Below are positions 8,227 through 17,043 of a DNA stretch of 64,000 bases, piece after piece. Made by a program: the position numbers and the translations under genes. This stretch comes from Herbaspirillum huttiense (lineage in GTDB: Bacteria; Pseudomonadota; Gammaproteobacteria; Burkholderiales; Burkholderiaceae_D), in assembly GCF_004367745.1 (NCBI RefSeq), contig NZ_CP037993.1, positions 2,604,001-2,668,000 of the forward strand, in the 5' to 3' direction. How positions within the stretch are numbered: the first letter of the stretch is position 1; each line of letters begins with the position of its first letter. Under the pieces are notes generated by a model, which was given only the letters and a program-made list of their open reading frames with translations, was not told the DNA's origin and ran no database searches.

Positions 8227-11200
8227 TCAGAAGAAATCCCGGCTGCGCGGCTGCAGCTCGCCCAGCAGATGGGTCCAGTCTTCCAGCCGTCCCGCCACCA
8301 GGTGGCGCACTTCTCCATGGCACTGCCAGCTGCCATACACCCCCAGCAAGCGCGCATTCAAGACCTCGCTGCGCTGCCTTTCCAGCACCGAAGGCCAGAC
8401 GATCACGTTGGCCGAACCGGTCTCATCCTCCAGCGTCATGAAGATCACTCCCTTGGCCGTGCCCGGCCGCTGGCGCACCGTGACGATGCCGCAGCAGCAG
8501 GCGAACTGGCGGTTCTGCAGTGTGTTCAGGTCGGCCACGCTCATGAAGCGCCGCCGCTGCAAGGTCGGGCGCAAGAGCGCCAGCGGATGGCGGCGCAGCG
8601 TCAAATTCATGGCGCGGTAGTCGTCGACGATCTGGTCGCCTTCGCCGGGTGCTTCCAACTGGACCGCGTCATCACCGCGCGGTGCCGTGCGCAGCAGGTC
8701 ACGGTCGGGCACTGCGCCCACGGCATGCCAGAGCGCAGCGCGCCGGTGTCCGGCCAGCTCGCGCAAGGCATCACCCGCTGCCAGCGCTTGCAGGCCGTGG
8801 CGGTCCAGTCCGGCGCGCCGGGCCAGGTCATCGACATCGGCAAAGGGACGTTCGGCCCCGGCCTGCTCGATACGCTGCGCCGCCTGTTCGGGCATGCCGC
8901 GCAGCAGGCTCATGCCCAGCCGCACGGCCGGACGCGCCTGCCCGGCGGGGTCCAGCTCCAGAATGGATTCCCAGCGGCTGCGCAAGACGTTCACCGGCAG
9001 GACCTTGACCCCATGCCGGCGTGCATCCTGGATCAATTGGGAGGGCGAGTAAAAGCCCATGGGCTGGCTGTTGAGCAGGCCGCACAGGAAGGCTTCCGGC
9101 TCGTGGCACTTGAGCCAGCTGCTGAAATAGGTCAGCAGGGCAAAGCTGGCGGCATGGCTTTCGGGAAAACCGTATTCACCGAAACCCTCGATCTGGTTGA
9201 AGATGCTCTCGGCGAATTCACGTGAATAGCCATTGTCGGTCATGCCCAGCACCAGCCGTTCATGGTGCGGGCCCATGCCACCCTTGCGCTTCCAGGCAGC
9301 CATGGAGCGGCGCAGGTCATCGGCTTCGCTGGGGGAATACCCGGCAGCCTCGATGGCCACGTCCATCACCTGCTCCTGGAAGATCGGGATGCCCAAGGTG
9401 CGCTCCAGCACTTTCCTGATCTTGCCGCTCTTGCTGGTGTTGTCCGGATAGTCGAAGCTGCCGCCGCTGCGCACCAATTCCCGCCGCCGCAGGTAGGGGT
9501 GGACCATGCCGCCCTGGATCGGCCCCGGCCGCACGATGGCCACCTGCACCACCAGGTCGTACTGGGTGCGCGGCTGCATGCGCGGCAGCATGCTCATCTG
9601 GGCGCGGCTTTCGATCTGGAACACGCCGATGGTATCGGCCTTGCAGATCATGTCGAACGTGGCCGGATCTTCACGCGGAATGTCGTACATCTGCATGACC
9701 TGCGGCAGGCCGCGCCGCAAACTCACCAGTTCCAGCGAGCGGCGCAGGGCGGTCAGCATGCCCAGCGCCAGGACGTCGACCTTGAGCAGCTTCAGTGACT
9801 CCAGGTCATCCTTGTCCCATTCGATGACGGAACGCTCTTCCATGGCCGCATTCTGGATCGGCACCAGCCGCGACAACTGCCCGCGTGCGATCACGAAGCC
9901 CCCGGTGTGCTGCGACAGATGGCGCGGAAAGCGCAGCAGCTTGCCGGTGATGCTGGCCCATAGGCCGATCTGCGGCAGTTCCGGGTCCAGTCCGGCTTCG
10001 GCAAAGCGGGCCAGCAATTCTTCCCGGCTGTCGAACCAGTGCTGCGACTTGGCCACCGTATCGACGATGGCCGCATCCACGCCCAGTGCCTTGCCGACCT
10101 CGCGCAGGGCGCCACGCGGCCGGTAGCTGTGCACGGCAGCCGCCAGCGCGGCGCGGCGGCGGCCGTACTTGCGGTAGATGTGCTGGATCACTTCTTCGCG
10201 GCGCTGGTGCTCGAAGTCCACGTCGATGTCGGGTGGTTCTTCACGTTTTTCGCTGATGAAGCGGGCAAACAGCAGCCGGGTCGAAGTGGGATCAACCTCG
10301 GTCACGCCCAGGCAGTAGCACACCGCCGAGTTGGCCGCCGAGCCGCGCCCCTGGCACAGGATGCCGCGTGAACGGGCGAACTTGACCAGGTCGTACACCG
10401 TCAGGAAATAAGCTTCATATTCCTTTTGGGCGATCAGGGACAACTCCATCTCGATCTGCGAGCGCACCTCGCCCGGTATCCCTTGCGGATAGCGTTTAAA
10501 GGCCCCGGCCAAGGTTTCCTGGCGCAGATAGTCGGCCGGGCTCATGCCCAGCGGCACCAGTTCGTCAGGATATTCATATCGCAGTTCAGCCAGGCTGAAC
10601 TGGCAGCCGGCCGCCACCGCCAGGGTCTGGGCCAAGGTCGCCGGGCTGTGCACCAGCGACAGCCGCATGCGTGGCCGCAGGTGCTGTTCGGCATTGGGGG
10701 CCAGGGCCAGGCCGCATTCCTGCACCGGCTTGCCGACGCGGATGGCCGTGACCACATCCTGCAGGTATTTGCGCGAACGCTGGTGCATCTGCACGTCGCC
10801 CACCGCCGCCAGCGGCAGGCCGTGCAGCCGCGCGGCGGCGTCGATGGCGGCGCGGTGCAGGTCGTCCAGCGGACGGTACAGGCGCGTCATGCCGGCCCAT
10901 GAGCGGCCGGGGGCCAGCGGGGCGAACCAGCGCAATTGCGCATCCAGCGTTTCTTCATCGGCCGGGTAGTCCGGCACCAGGATCAGCTGGCAATCGGGCA
11001 GGGCGCGCAGGTGCGACAGGGCGGGCGGCGGCTGGCTCAGGTCTTCCGGCGACAGCAGGTAGCTGCCTTTCTCGGCACGGGTGCGCGCCAGCGTGATGAG
11101 TTCGCAGAGGTTGCCATAGCCTTCGCGGTTCCTGGCCAGCCCCACCAGGGTCATCTTCGCCAGGGGCTGGGCCGAATCATCCTTCAAGGCCGTGAAACGG

Positions 11201-11463
11201 AAGCAACTGCCGATGAGCAGCTTGAAATCCTTGGCCTTGCCGCGATGGATCTGTTCCATCCAGGCGGCATGGGCGCGCACCACGCCGGCCATGGTGCATT
11301 CATCGGTGATGGCCAGGGCGCGATAGCCCAGTTCGATGGCGCGATCCACCAGTTCCTGTGCATGCGAGGCGCCTTGCAGGAAACTGAAGTTGGTGCGGCA
11401 ATATAGTTCGGCATAGTCGGGCAGGCCGGTCTGGGGGACGCCCAAGGGCAGGGAAGCTTGCAT
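8227..11463 (-). CDS. dnaE2: Error-prone DNA polymerase DnaE2 (ImuC)
   Basis: A 1078-residue C-family polymerase. The N-terminal PHP domain begins YAELYCRTNFSFLQGASHAQ. The palm has PDIDVDFEHQRREEV at about residue 410, with the catalytic Asp residues. A tandem helix-hairpin-helix and an OB-fold (GVIFMTLEDETGSANVIVW) are near the C-terminus. The length suits DnaE2 rather than the longer replicative DnaE1. DnaE2 works with ImuA and ImuB in SOS-induced, mutagenic lesion bypass. It starts 9 bases after imuB on the same strand as the last gene of an operon behind a LexA site. The assignment is firm because all three partners are present in the usual order. Confidence 0.95.
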   Translation of the reverse strand: MQASLPLGVPQTGLPDYAELYCRTNFSFLQGASHAQELVDRAIELGYRALAITDECTMAGVVRAHAAWMEQIHRGKAKDFKLLIGSCFRFTALKDDSAQPLAKMTLVGLARNREGYGNLCELITLARTRAEKGSYLLSPEDLSQPPPALSHLRALPDCQLILVPDYPADEETLDAQLRWFAPLAPGRSWAGMTRLYRPLDDLHRAAIDAAARLHGLPLAAVGDVQMHQRSRKYLQDVVTAIRVGKPVQECGLALAPNAEQHLRPRMRLSLVHSPATLAQTLAVAAGCQFSLAELRYEYPDELVPLGMSPADYLRQETLAGAFKRYPQGIPGEVRSQIEMELSLIAQKEYEAYFLTVYDLVKFARSRGILCQGRGSAANSAVCYCLGVTEVDPTSTRLLFARFISEKREEPPDIDVDFEHQRREEVIQHIYRKYGRRRAALAAAVHSYRPRGALREVGKALGVDAAIVDTVAKSQHWFDSREELLARFAEAGLDPELPQIGLWASITGKLLRFPRHLSQHTGGFVIARGQLSRLVPIQNAAMEERSVIEWDKDDLESLKLLKVDVLALGMLTALRRSLELVSLRRGLPQVMQMYDIPREDPATFDMICKADTIGVFQIESRAQMSMLPRMQPRTQYDLVVQVAIVRPGPIQGGMVHPYLRRRELVRSGGSFDYPDNTSKSGKIRKVLERTLGIPIFQEQVMDVAIEAAGYSPSEADDLRRSMAAWKRKGGMGPHHERLVLGMTDNGYSREFAESIFNQIEGFGEYGFPESHAASFALLTYFSSWLKCHEPEAFLCGLLNSQPMGFYSPSQLIQDARRHGVKVLPVNVLRSRWESILELDPAGQARPAVRLGMSLLRGMPEQAAQRIEQAGAERPFADVDDLARRAGLDRHGLQALAAGDALRELAGHRRAALWHAVGAVPDRDLLRTAPRGDDAVQLEAPGEGDQIVDDYRAMNLTLRRHPLALLRPTLQRRRFMSVADLNTLQNRQFACCCGIVTVRQRPGTAKGVIFMTLEDETGSANVIVWPSVLERQRSEVLNARLLGVYGSWQCHGEVRHLVAGRLEDWTHLLGELQPRSRDFF

Positions 11464-11472
11464 GCCGTGCTC

Positions 11473-12957
11473 CTAGCCGAACAGGCCGTGCAGGAACCAC
11501 TGCGGCTCCTCGTCGGACCACTCGCCGCCGCGCCACTGGCGGAAGATCCAGTAATAGGCATGGCTGGCATCGCGCGCCGTGAAGTAGTCGCGCGTCAATG
11601 GCCGGCCTTCCCACCAGCCGGCTTCGATGCGTTCGGGCGGCGAAGTGAATTCCAGCGCACTGCGATAGAAGGGCTTGTGCTGCTGCATCCGCAAGGGCAA
11701 GGGTTCGGCCAGCAGCCACAGCGGACGCGGCGGCAATCGCGCCGCATCGGTAGTCAGGGAAGCCGGCAGGCTGGCGGGGCTCTGCATCACGCTGCACCAG
11801 CGGTTGGCGACCTCGGGCCGGTGATCGGCGCGCGGGGCGGCCTGCTGCACCTTGTCTGCGCCCAGACGCGCCACCAGCAGTTCCAGCAGGCGCTGATGAT
11901 CCTCGGCACTGCCGCCGGGTTCGGGGAAGAGCATCTCGCTGGCCGCCTGCTGGCTTTCCAGTTCATCGGCGGCCAGCCCCAGGGCGATGGCCGGGGCGGG
12001 CAGGGAGGAACGGGCCAGTTTTTCCTTGACCAGGGTATGCAGGTGGTCTTCCTGCCAGGCCGGGACCGACAGCGCTATCTGCAGCTCGGTCGGCGCCACT
12101 GCCTGTCGTCCCCGTTCATGTTCCAGCCACAGGCGCAGCTTCTTGATGGCCAACTGGCGTGCCGTCAACCAGCCGGCCAACTGGGCCAGCAAGCCTTGGG
12201 CATAGGCGGCCAGGATGTCGGTGTGCTCGATGCGGTCCGGCAGCTCCACCCGGGCCTGGAACGTTGGCGGTGCCACGATCCAGTCATGCACTTCGGGCGC
12301 GGCACCATAGGCGCGGTCCAGCATGGCCAGCAAGTCCTTGCCGCAGCGGCGCTGCAGACCGGCGCGGGGCAGGCGCTGCACCTGGCCCAGCTGGCGGCAG
12401 CCCAGCCCGTGCAGCCATTCCAGATGGGCACGGGCGGCGGTGAGCAGAACCACTGGCAGGCGGTCCAGTCGGCGCTGCAGGGAACGATGATTGAGGGTAC
12501 GCACGTAGCCGTAGCGCGCCAGCAGCCAAGATCCGGTCGCCGTAACGGCGCAGGACAGGGTAGCCGACAGTCCCATGCGGGCGATAGTCACGCGGATCTT
12601 GCGGCACAAGGCCCGGATGCCGCCGAACAGGCGCAGGCTGGCGCCCACTTCCAGCAGGATGCAGGCCTCTTCGGCCAGCGTGACCTGAGGCGTGTATTGC
12701 AGCAGGGCCAGGGCGGCTTGCTGCAAGGTGGTTTGCTCCCGCAGGATATCCCGCTCATTCAGATGCGCTTGCGGTGCCAGCAACTGCACGCCGCCGCGCC
12801 GCATGCCTTCGTGCACGCCCAGCGCGCGCGCCGGTGCCGTCAGGGCGGATACGCGATCGCGCTCGAAGACCACGGCCGCTGCCTCATCCAGCCAGTTCGG
12901 ACGGAAGACTTCCAGCGGCAGCAGTGGCAGGTGTACGGCGATCCACAGGGGTGACAT
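11473..12957 (-). CDS. imuB: ImuB, Y-family-like clamp-binding mutasome protein
   Basis: A 494-residue protein starting MSPLWIAVHLPLLPLEVF. It has the fold of a DinB/Y-family polymerase, but the first motif lacks the catalytic Asp, as is usual in ImuB, which is a non-catalytic hub. The C-terminus has the typical ERIEAGWWEGRPLTRDYF and WFLHGLFG. In the known system ImuB binds the beta clamp, ImuA and DnaE2. Its first 74 bases overlap the end of imuA in another frame, which suggests translational coupling. The gap to dnaE2 is 9 bases. Confidence 0.93.
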   Translation of the reverse strand: MSPLWIAVHLPLLPLEVFRPNWLDEAAAVVFERDRVSALTAPARALGVHEGMRRGGVQLLAPQAHLNERDILREQTTLQQAALALLQYTPQVTLAEEACILLEVGASLRLFGGIRALCRKIRVTIARMGLSATLSCAVTATGSWLLARYGYVRTLNHRSLQRRLDRLPVVLLTAARAHLEWLHGLGCRQLGQVQRLPRAGLQRRCGKDLLAMLDRAYGAAPEVHDWIVAPPTFQARVELPDRIEHTDILAAYAQGLLAQLAGWLTARQLAIKKLRLWLEHERGRQAVAPTELQIALSVPAWQEDHLHTLVKEKLARSSLPAPAIALGLAADELESQQAASEMLFPEPGGSAEDHQRLLELLVARLGADKVQQAAPRADHRPEVANRWCSVMQSPASLPASLTTDAARLPPRPLWLLAEPLPLRMQQHKPFYRSALEFTSPPERIEAGWWEGRPLTRDYFTARDASHAYYWIFRQWRGGEWSDEEPQWFLHGLFG

Positions 12958-13633
12958 GGCGTTGCAAATTCGGTGAAGGCAGCAAAGGGAGAAACAGGCT
13001 TTGTTCGCGCAGCGGTCCGCGGCGCTTGAGAAAACCGATCTCCAGCCCGTCGCGCGCTGACTTGAGCGTCAGCCGCAGGGGTGCGGGGGAAGGCTCGCGC
13101 GCGCAGGACAGCGGCCGTAGCATGAAGAACAGCGTCTGACCGGCCTGCGCCGCCACATGCAGGCGTCGCAGCAGGTCATGATCGCCCTTGCGCAAGCGCG
13201 GCTGCCACATCAGCAGGGCCTGGCAACTGTCGGCCCGCAAGACCTGCTCGGCGGCCCAGCAGGCGTCGGCCGCATGATCGGCCTGCAACTGCAGCAGCCG
13301 TGATGCTTCCACCCCCATATGCGCCCAGCCGGGGGCATTGACCTGGTGTGGGGCCTGCAGCAGGGCGATCCGGCCAGCCTGCTGCGGGCGCCGGGCAGTG
13401 GCGGGCGCACGCGCCAGTACCGGGCGCAACAGGCGCAGCTCGCCCACGCCCTCCTGCGGCAGCAGCAGCTCGATGAGCACCCCGGGCGGCCAGCCGCGTT
13501 CGGGCAGCTCGGCATCCAGCGCCTCGAATCCGCTGGAGACACCGCGCGCACCACCGCGCGCCAGCTGGGAGGCCAGCCAGAGCGAGGGGTGGATGATTTC
13601 CGGACGAGGGACCGGAGAGCTGGATGTCAACAT
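12884..13633 (-). CDS. imuA: ImuA, RecA/SulA-like mutasome protein
   Basis: A 249-residue protein. The segment IIHPSLWLASQLARGGARGV and GVLIELLLPQEGVGELRLL correspond to the core of the ImuA/SulA-like family. It is the first gene of imuA-imuB-dnaE2 and is needed with ImuB for DnaE2-dependent mutagenesis in other bacteria. The frame stays open 37 codons upstream, but those codons run through the LexA box, so the ATG at 13633 (MLTSSSPVPRPEII) is the credible start. The LexA box begins 53 bases before it. Confidence 0.9.
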   Translation of the reverse strand: MLTSSSPVPRPEIIHPSLWLASQLARGGARGVSSGFEALDAELPERGWPPGVLIELLLPQEGVGELRLLRPVLARAPATARRPQQAGRIALLQAPHQVNAPGWAHMGVEASRLLQLQADHAADACWAAEQVLRADSCQALLMWQPRLRKGDHDLLRRLHVAAQAGQTLFFMLRPLSCAREPSPAPLRLTLKSARDGLEIGFLKRRGPLREQSLFLPLLPSPNLQRHVTPVDRRTPATAAAGSLPSELAG

Positions 13634-14016
13634 GGCAAGAAAACGAGGGTGCGAAACAGCAGGAAAGTGCGGGTAAAAGCAAAGACTGTATAAATATACA
13701 GTAATTGTTTTGAGGTGTGAAAAAAACTGCCTTTGGGCTTTCAATCACGTGAAATTTCCTGAAAGCAATGCCGAAGATCGCTGATCCATCGGCAATTGAT
13801 ACCGAAAATACAAGCTCATCTTCAGTTTTTCCTACATGTCCGACAGCCATTGCTGACCTTGGCAGAAGAGCTCTTCCGATAGTGAGGATCGGTGAGGCTT
13901 TCTACACTGCAGATGTGGACAAAAGTTGGGTTGTCATTTGCATGCTCGCGCAGAGCAAGAGGGCGGCGAATGACAAATGTCTGCTCCATTCGATCATCCA
14001 AGACAAGGAGTCACAC
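13634..14016. other. Divergent control region, imuA and KGG protein
   Basis: The left part carries the LexA box and the imuA promoter. The right part (about 13770-14016) leads to the KGG-protein gene and contains no hairpin or coding sequence I can support. Its AAGGAG ribosome binding site is at 14005-14010. Confidence 0.4.
13686..13701 (-). promoter_or_regulatory. LexA (SOS) box of the imuA operon
   Basis: CTGTATAAATATACAG fits the CTGT-N8-ACAG LexA consensus in both half-sites. It sits 53 bases upstream of the imuA start, where LexA repression of this operon is expected. Well-characterised imuAB-dnaE2 operons in proteobacteria are SOS-induced. I saw no second box of this quality in the window. 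Confidence 0.9.
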
Positions 14017-14355
14017 ATGGCAAATTCACAAAATCCGGGGAACAGCAATCGCGGCTTCGCCGCCATGGATAGGGAGAAACAGCGCCAGATCGCCAGCATG
14101 GGAGGCAAGGCCGCTCACGCCAAGGGTGCCGCCCATGAGTTCACCTCCGCCGAAGCCCGGGAAGCCGGACGCAAGGGTGGTCTGAACAGCCATGGCCGCA
14201 AGAATGCCGCCGCGGCCGCCGCTGCTCAGAACGGCAATGGTGGCAATGGCGCCAGTGCATCGGCCCAGCCGCAAATGAACCAGAGCACGCCGCAAGAGGG
14301 CAATGGCGCCCAGCAGCCGCAGCAGTCCGACAGCAATCCCCAGCAGCAAGGCTGA
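14017..14355 (+). CDS. KGG-repeat general stress protein
   Basis: A 112-residue hydrophilic protein. Residues 10-60 contain the repeated stress motif seen in GsiB and YciG/Con-10 proteins: GFAAMDREKQRQIASMGGKA, then FTSAEAREAGRKGG. The rest is a Gln/Asn/Ala/Gly-rich tail that is probably disordered. Family members build up in stationary phase, osmotic stress or desiccation; their molecular action is poorly known. The start is set by AAGGAG seven bases upstream (AAGGAGTCACAC-ATG). It is a single-gene unit followed by a terminator at 14500. Confidence 0.88.
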   Translation: MANSQNPGNSNRGFAAMDREKQRQIASMGGKAAHAKGAAHEFTSAEAREAGRKGGLNSHGRKNAAAAAAAQNGNGGNGASASAQPQMNQSTPQEGNGAQQPQQSDSNPQQQG

Positions 14356-14499
14356 GAAAGCGGCCCCAGCGGCCATCTCAGGCAGACTCAGCCGCCGTAC
14401 CAGGACCCTGATCGCATCAGGCAGCCGTTCCAACGAAGGACCCTGCGCTCCACTGGCTTCAGGAACCGGGCGGTGCACCTAGTCGATAACAATAAAACG

Positions 14500-14523
14500 A
14501 AAGGCGCGTTGAGCGCCTTTTTT
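14500..14523 (+). terminator. Rho-independent terminator after the KGG gene
   Basis: An AAAGGCGC / GCGCCTTT stem with loop GTTGA is followed by a T run to 14523. The A run on the left makes it work on the minus strand too, where it would end the DUF1275 gene transcript. Confidence 0.85.
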
Positions 14524-14554
14524 GTTGCCTGCAGCCCGCCTCCGATGGGAGGCT

Positions 14555-15310
14555 TCAATTGCGTGCCAGATCATCCATCATCGGCACCAGCGCCAGCAGG
14601 AACAATGCGGCTGCCAGCGGCATGGTCGCCAGGAAGCCCAGCGCCTTGAAGCCAAAAGCACCCGTCACGCCCCCCAGGAAGAACATCAGCAACAGCGAGG
14701 ACAGCAGCATGAACTTGCGCCGCGCACCCGGCACGGGATCTTCCGTCACCGCCTCATGGGGCTGGCGGGGGGCCAGGGTCCAGTAGCACATTTTGCCGAT
14801 CTCGATGCCGATGTCGGTGACCAGGCCCGTGACGTGGGTGGTACGGATCTCTGATCGCGAAATCTTGCTGATCATGGCATTTTGCAGACCCATCACGAAG
14901 CACAGCAAGGCCGCGGTCACCGGCACGAACAGCAGCCGGTGATTTTCCAGATTGCTGCCGAGGATGCCAAAACACAGTAACAGCATCGCCTCCAGCATCA
15001 GCGGCATGGCGTATTCGCTGTGCAGGCCGCGCCGCCTGGCCCAATTGATCATCACCGCCGAACAGGCCGCTCCCAGCAGGAACGACAGCAAGGCACTGGC
15101 GCCGGCCACCAGCAGCAGGGTTTCCCCCAGCACCAGGTTGTCGGCCAGCGAGGAGACGATGCCCGACATGTGCGAGGTGTATTGGCCCACGGCCAGGAAA
15201 CCGCCTGCATTGACGGCGCCGGCGATGAAGGCCAGCGAACGCCCCAGATGGCGGTTGGAGAGATCGGTGCGCGCCGGACTGGTCAGACGGCGCAGGTAAT
15301 TGATGGGCAT
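14555..15310 (-). CDS. DUF1275 (YoaK-family) membrane protein
   Basis: A 251-residue membrane protein with about six hydrophobic helices. SLAFIAGAVNAGGFLAVGQY, followed by TSHMSGIVS, is the family signature, and AMISKISRSEIRTTHVTGLV carries the conserved THVTG. The function of the family is unknown; it is widespread and usually a single gene. The start at 15310 (MPINYLRRLTSP) is preferred over upstream in-frame ATGs because the family begins here. It shares the bidirectional terminator at 14500 with the KGG gene. Confidence 0.85.
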   Translation of the reverse strand: MPINYLRRLTSPARTDLSNRHLGRSLAFIAGAVNAGGFLAVGQYTSHMSGIVSSLADNLVLGETLLLVAGASALLSFLLGAACSAVMINWARRRGLHSEYAMPLMLEAMLLLCFGILGSNLENHRLLFVPVTAALLCFVMGLQNAMISKISRSEIRTTHVTGLVTDIGIEIGKMCYWTLAPRQPHEAVTEDPVPGARRKFMLLSSLLLMFFLGGVTGAFGFKALGFLATMPLAAALFLLALVPMMDDLARN

Positions 15311-15598
15311 GACGGTTCCAGACAGAGAGGCAAGCACCCCAGGCGACAGCATCCCCCAGCCACCCCTGCGCAACGTCTGCCTCTCCTGTCCCCCCGGAGA
15401 GACTCATCTTCGCCGCTTCCTACGCAGAGTGCCGGTGGCTTCTTGCTGCCTTTGCCTTCAGTGTTTCTTATGCTGACAAGAATACTTCTTCCTGGCCCGG
15501 CGCGGGGAAAGAGGCTGCATTGCCTGACCTGCGTCAGTGGCGCGGGCCGCACAGGTTTCTTCCTGCCAGGTCTCTCACCTTGAACAGAGGAGCACACC

Positions 15599-15859
15599 AT
15601 GAGCATTCCCATCGACATTCCCGGCGGTCACCATCTGGGCGAACTGAGCGGCCCCGTGGCCGATGCGCAAGGAGGACCGGTCATGCAGCCAGGCGTGCAG
15701 CAATCCGAGGAAGGCGGCTTTCGCGGCATCGTACTCATCGGCGCTTCCCCGCAAGCGCCGCAGGAGCCGGTCTCCACCCATGTCTGCCCGATGTTGCGCA
15801 CGACCAGCGAACTGGCTTATGCCGATGCGCTGGCGTTTATCGCCGGACAGGGCAACTGA
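15599..15859 (+). CDS. Small hypothetical protein
   Basis: An 86-residue soluble protein starting MSIPIDIPGGHHLGELSGPV, with a good ribosome binding site (GAGGAGCACACC-ATG). I do not recognise a family. It has no signal peptide or membrane segment and contains a single Cys in HVCPMLRTT. The ribosome binding site and the fit of its frame argue that it is real. It lies among small stress-type genes. Confidence 0.6.
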   Translation: MSIPIDIPGGHHLGELSGPVADAQGGPVMQPGVQQSEEGGFRGIVLIGASPQAPQEPVSTHVCPMLRTTSELAYADALAFIAGQGN

Positions 15860-15865
15860 ATCATT

Positions 15866-15892
15866 CGAACCATGCGAACCATGCGAACCATT
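15866..15892 (+). repeat. Three tandem 9-base repeats
   Basis: CGAACCATG occurs three times in a row, the last copy ending ATT. It lies just after the stop of the small gene at 15859. A short slippage-type repeat with no known role. Confidence 0.8.
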
Positions 15893-15930
15893 CTTCAGGT
15901 GAAGAAACCAATGCGGATAAACATGAAGAT

Positions 15931-15958
15931 AAAAAAAAGGCCGCCTGGGGAGGCGGCC
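15931..15958 (-). terminator. Strong terminator on the minus strand
   Basis: A GGCCGCCT / AGGCGGCC stem with loop GGGG. On the minus strand the hairpin is followed by eight U. It lies 278 bases beyond the stop of the CBS-domain gene, so either that transcript has a long 3' part or a separate minus-strand RNA ends here. Confidence 0.85.
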
Positions 15959-16236
15959 TGAGGGGGAGGGATATAAGACGCCGGGGATCGGGGGAATCGC
16001 CGGAGAATTTCTGCTTATGAAAACGACTCGTGGGGATAAACCGATGGGGGATGGACTGTATTCATGACACGACGGAGGGGGACGTTCGTATCGGAATGTG
16101 GGGTCCTCGGTTTCGAGTTCGTTGAGATGCATAGTAGCGATGCAGCGCAAAAAAGAAGATCGGACAGTGTCCAATAAACGCGTAGGAAAACACCTACATC
16201 GCACCCCTTCGAACGCGCCGCAAATCCGCGCCAGCA
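15959..16236. other. Non-coding stretch with two adjacent palindromes
   Basis: Together with the repeat and terminator this makes a 377-base gap between genes. It holds GGACAGTGTCC (16162-16172) and GTAGGAAAACACCTAC (16182-16197). A 220-codon minus-strand reading frame crosses it but has no protein-like character. A minus-strand small RNA ending at 15931 is possible but not shown. Confidence 0.4.
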
Positions 16237-16767
16237 CTACTTGTGGCCGATATTGACCTCGTGCATGTCACTATTGCGCACTTCCGGCAATTCGAAGTCG
16301 CCAGAAGGCGACACTTCCTGTGCCGGACGCACCGGTGCAGCGGGCAAGGAAATCTCCGCCAGCGCGTTGCCCACGCCGCGATTCTGGGTCTTGGCGGCGA
16401 CGTCGCCCAGGCTCACCATGCCGACCAGATTCTTCTGGCGGTCCATCACGGGCAGGCGGCGGATCTGGCGCTGCACCATATCGTCCAGCACATCATCCAC
16501 CGGCTCATCTTCGTAGCACCACAGGACCTCGTGACTCATTACCTCGGTCAGCGGCAGGCTCTCGGAAAGGCGATTGCGGGCCACGGCGCGCAGGACGATG
16601 TCGCGGTCGGTGACCAGGCCGACCAGATTGTGCTGGGCATCGCAGACGGGCAGGGCGCCTACGTCCAGTGACTCCATCGCCTGGGCGGCACGGATGACGG
16701 AATCATCCGGGCTCAAGGTATGGGCACCGCGTGTCATGACGTCGGCAATGGTTCGGGTAGCGTGCAT
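16237..16767 (-). CDS. Tandem CBS-domain protein
   Basis: A 176-residue soluble protein with two CBS motifs. The first spans about residues 8-65 (TIADVMTRGAHTLSPDDSVI, then LVGLVTDRDIVLRAVA). The second spans about 72-130 (VDDVLDDMVQRQIRRLPVMD, then LVGMVSLGDVA). CBS pairs bind adenine nucleotides and act as energy or stress sensors; no catalytic domain is attached. The start is fixed by AGGAGGT five bases upstream (AGGAGGTCAAC-ATG), although the frame stays open far upstream. Its transcript probably ends at 15931. Confidence 0.9.
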   Translation of the reverse strand: MHATRTIADVMTRGAHTLSPDDSVIRAAQAMESLDVGALPVCDAQHNLVGLVTDRDIVLRAVARNRLSESLPLTEVMSHEVLWCYEDEPVDDVLDDMVQRQIRRLPVMDRQKNLVGMVSLGDVAAKTQNRGVGNALAEISLPAAPVRPAQEVSPSGDFELPEVRNSDMHEVNIGHK

Positions 16768-17043
16768 GTTGACCTCCTGAGTGGATGAAATGGCTGTAAA
16801 GGGGGATCCCGACTTCCACTCCAGACTAGGGAAGTGACGCCGATGCCGCAATGCCACATGCGCCCTTTGTCGGGTCGGCCAATTCGCGCAGGGCCGTGCG
16901 AATGCGCCGACCTGCGTTGCAGGGCTGCCGGGGAAACTTCCTACACCGCGTCGCGGCGCTGGCCGACTGTGGCCGCTGCCGGCTTGGTCCACCATCGGCA
17001 CACCATTCGCTTGCCGGGCCTTCACGGGCTCATATCGACCATC

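Noticed and set aside
15575..16237. Minus-strand open frame of 220 codons
   Set aside because: It runs through the terminator, the 9-base repeats and the antisense of the small gene, has no family features, and its start abuts the CBS stop only by chance.
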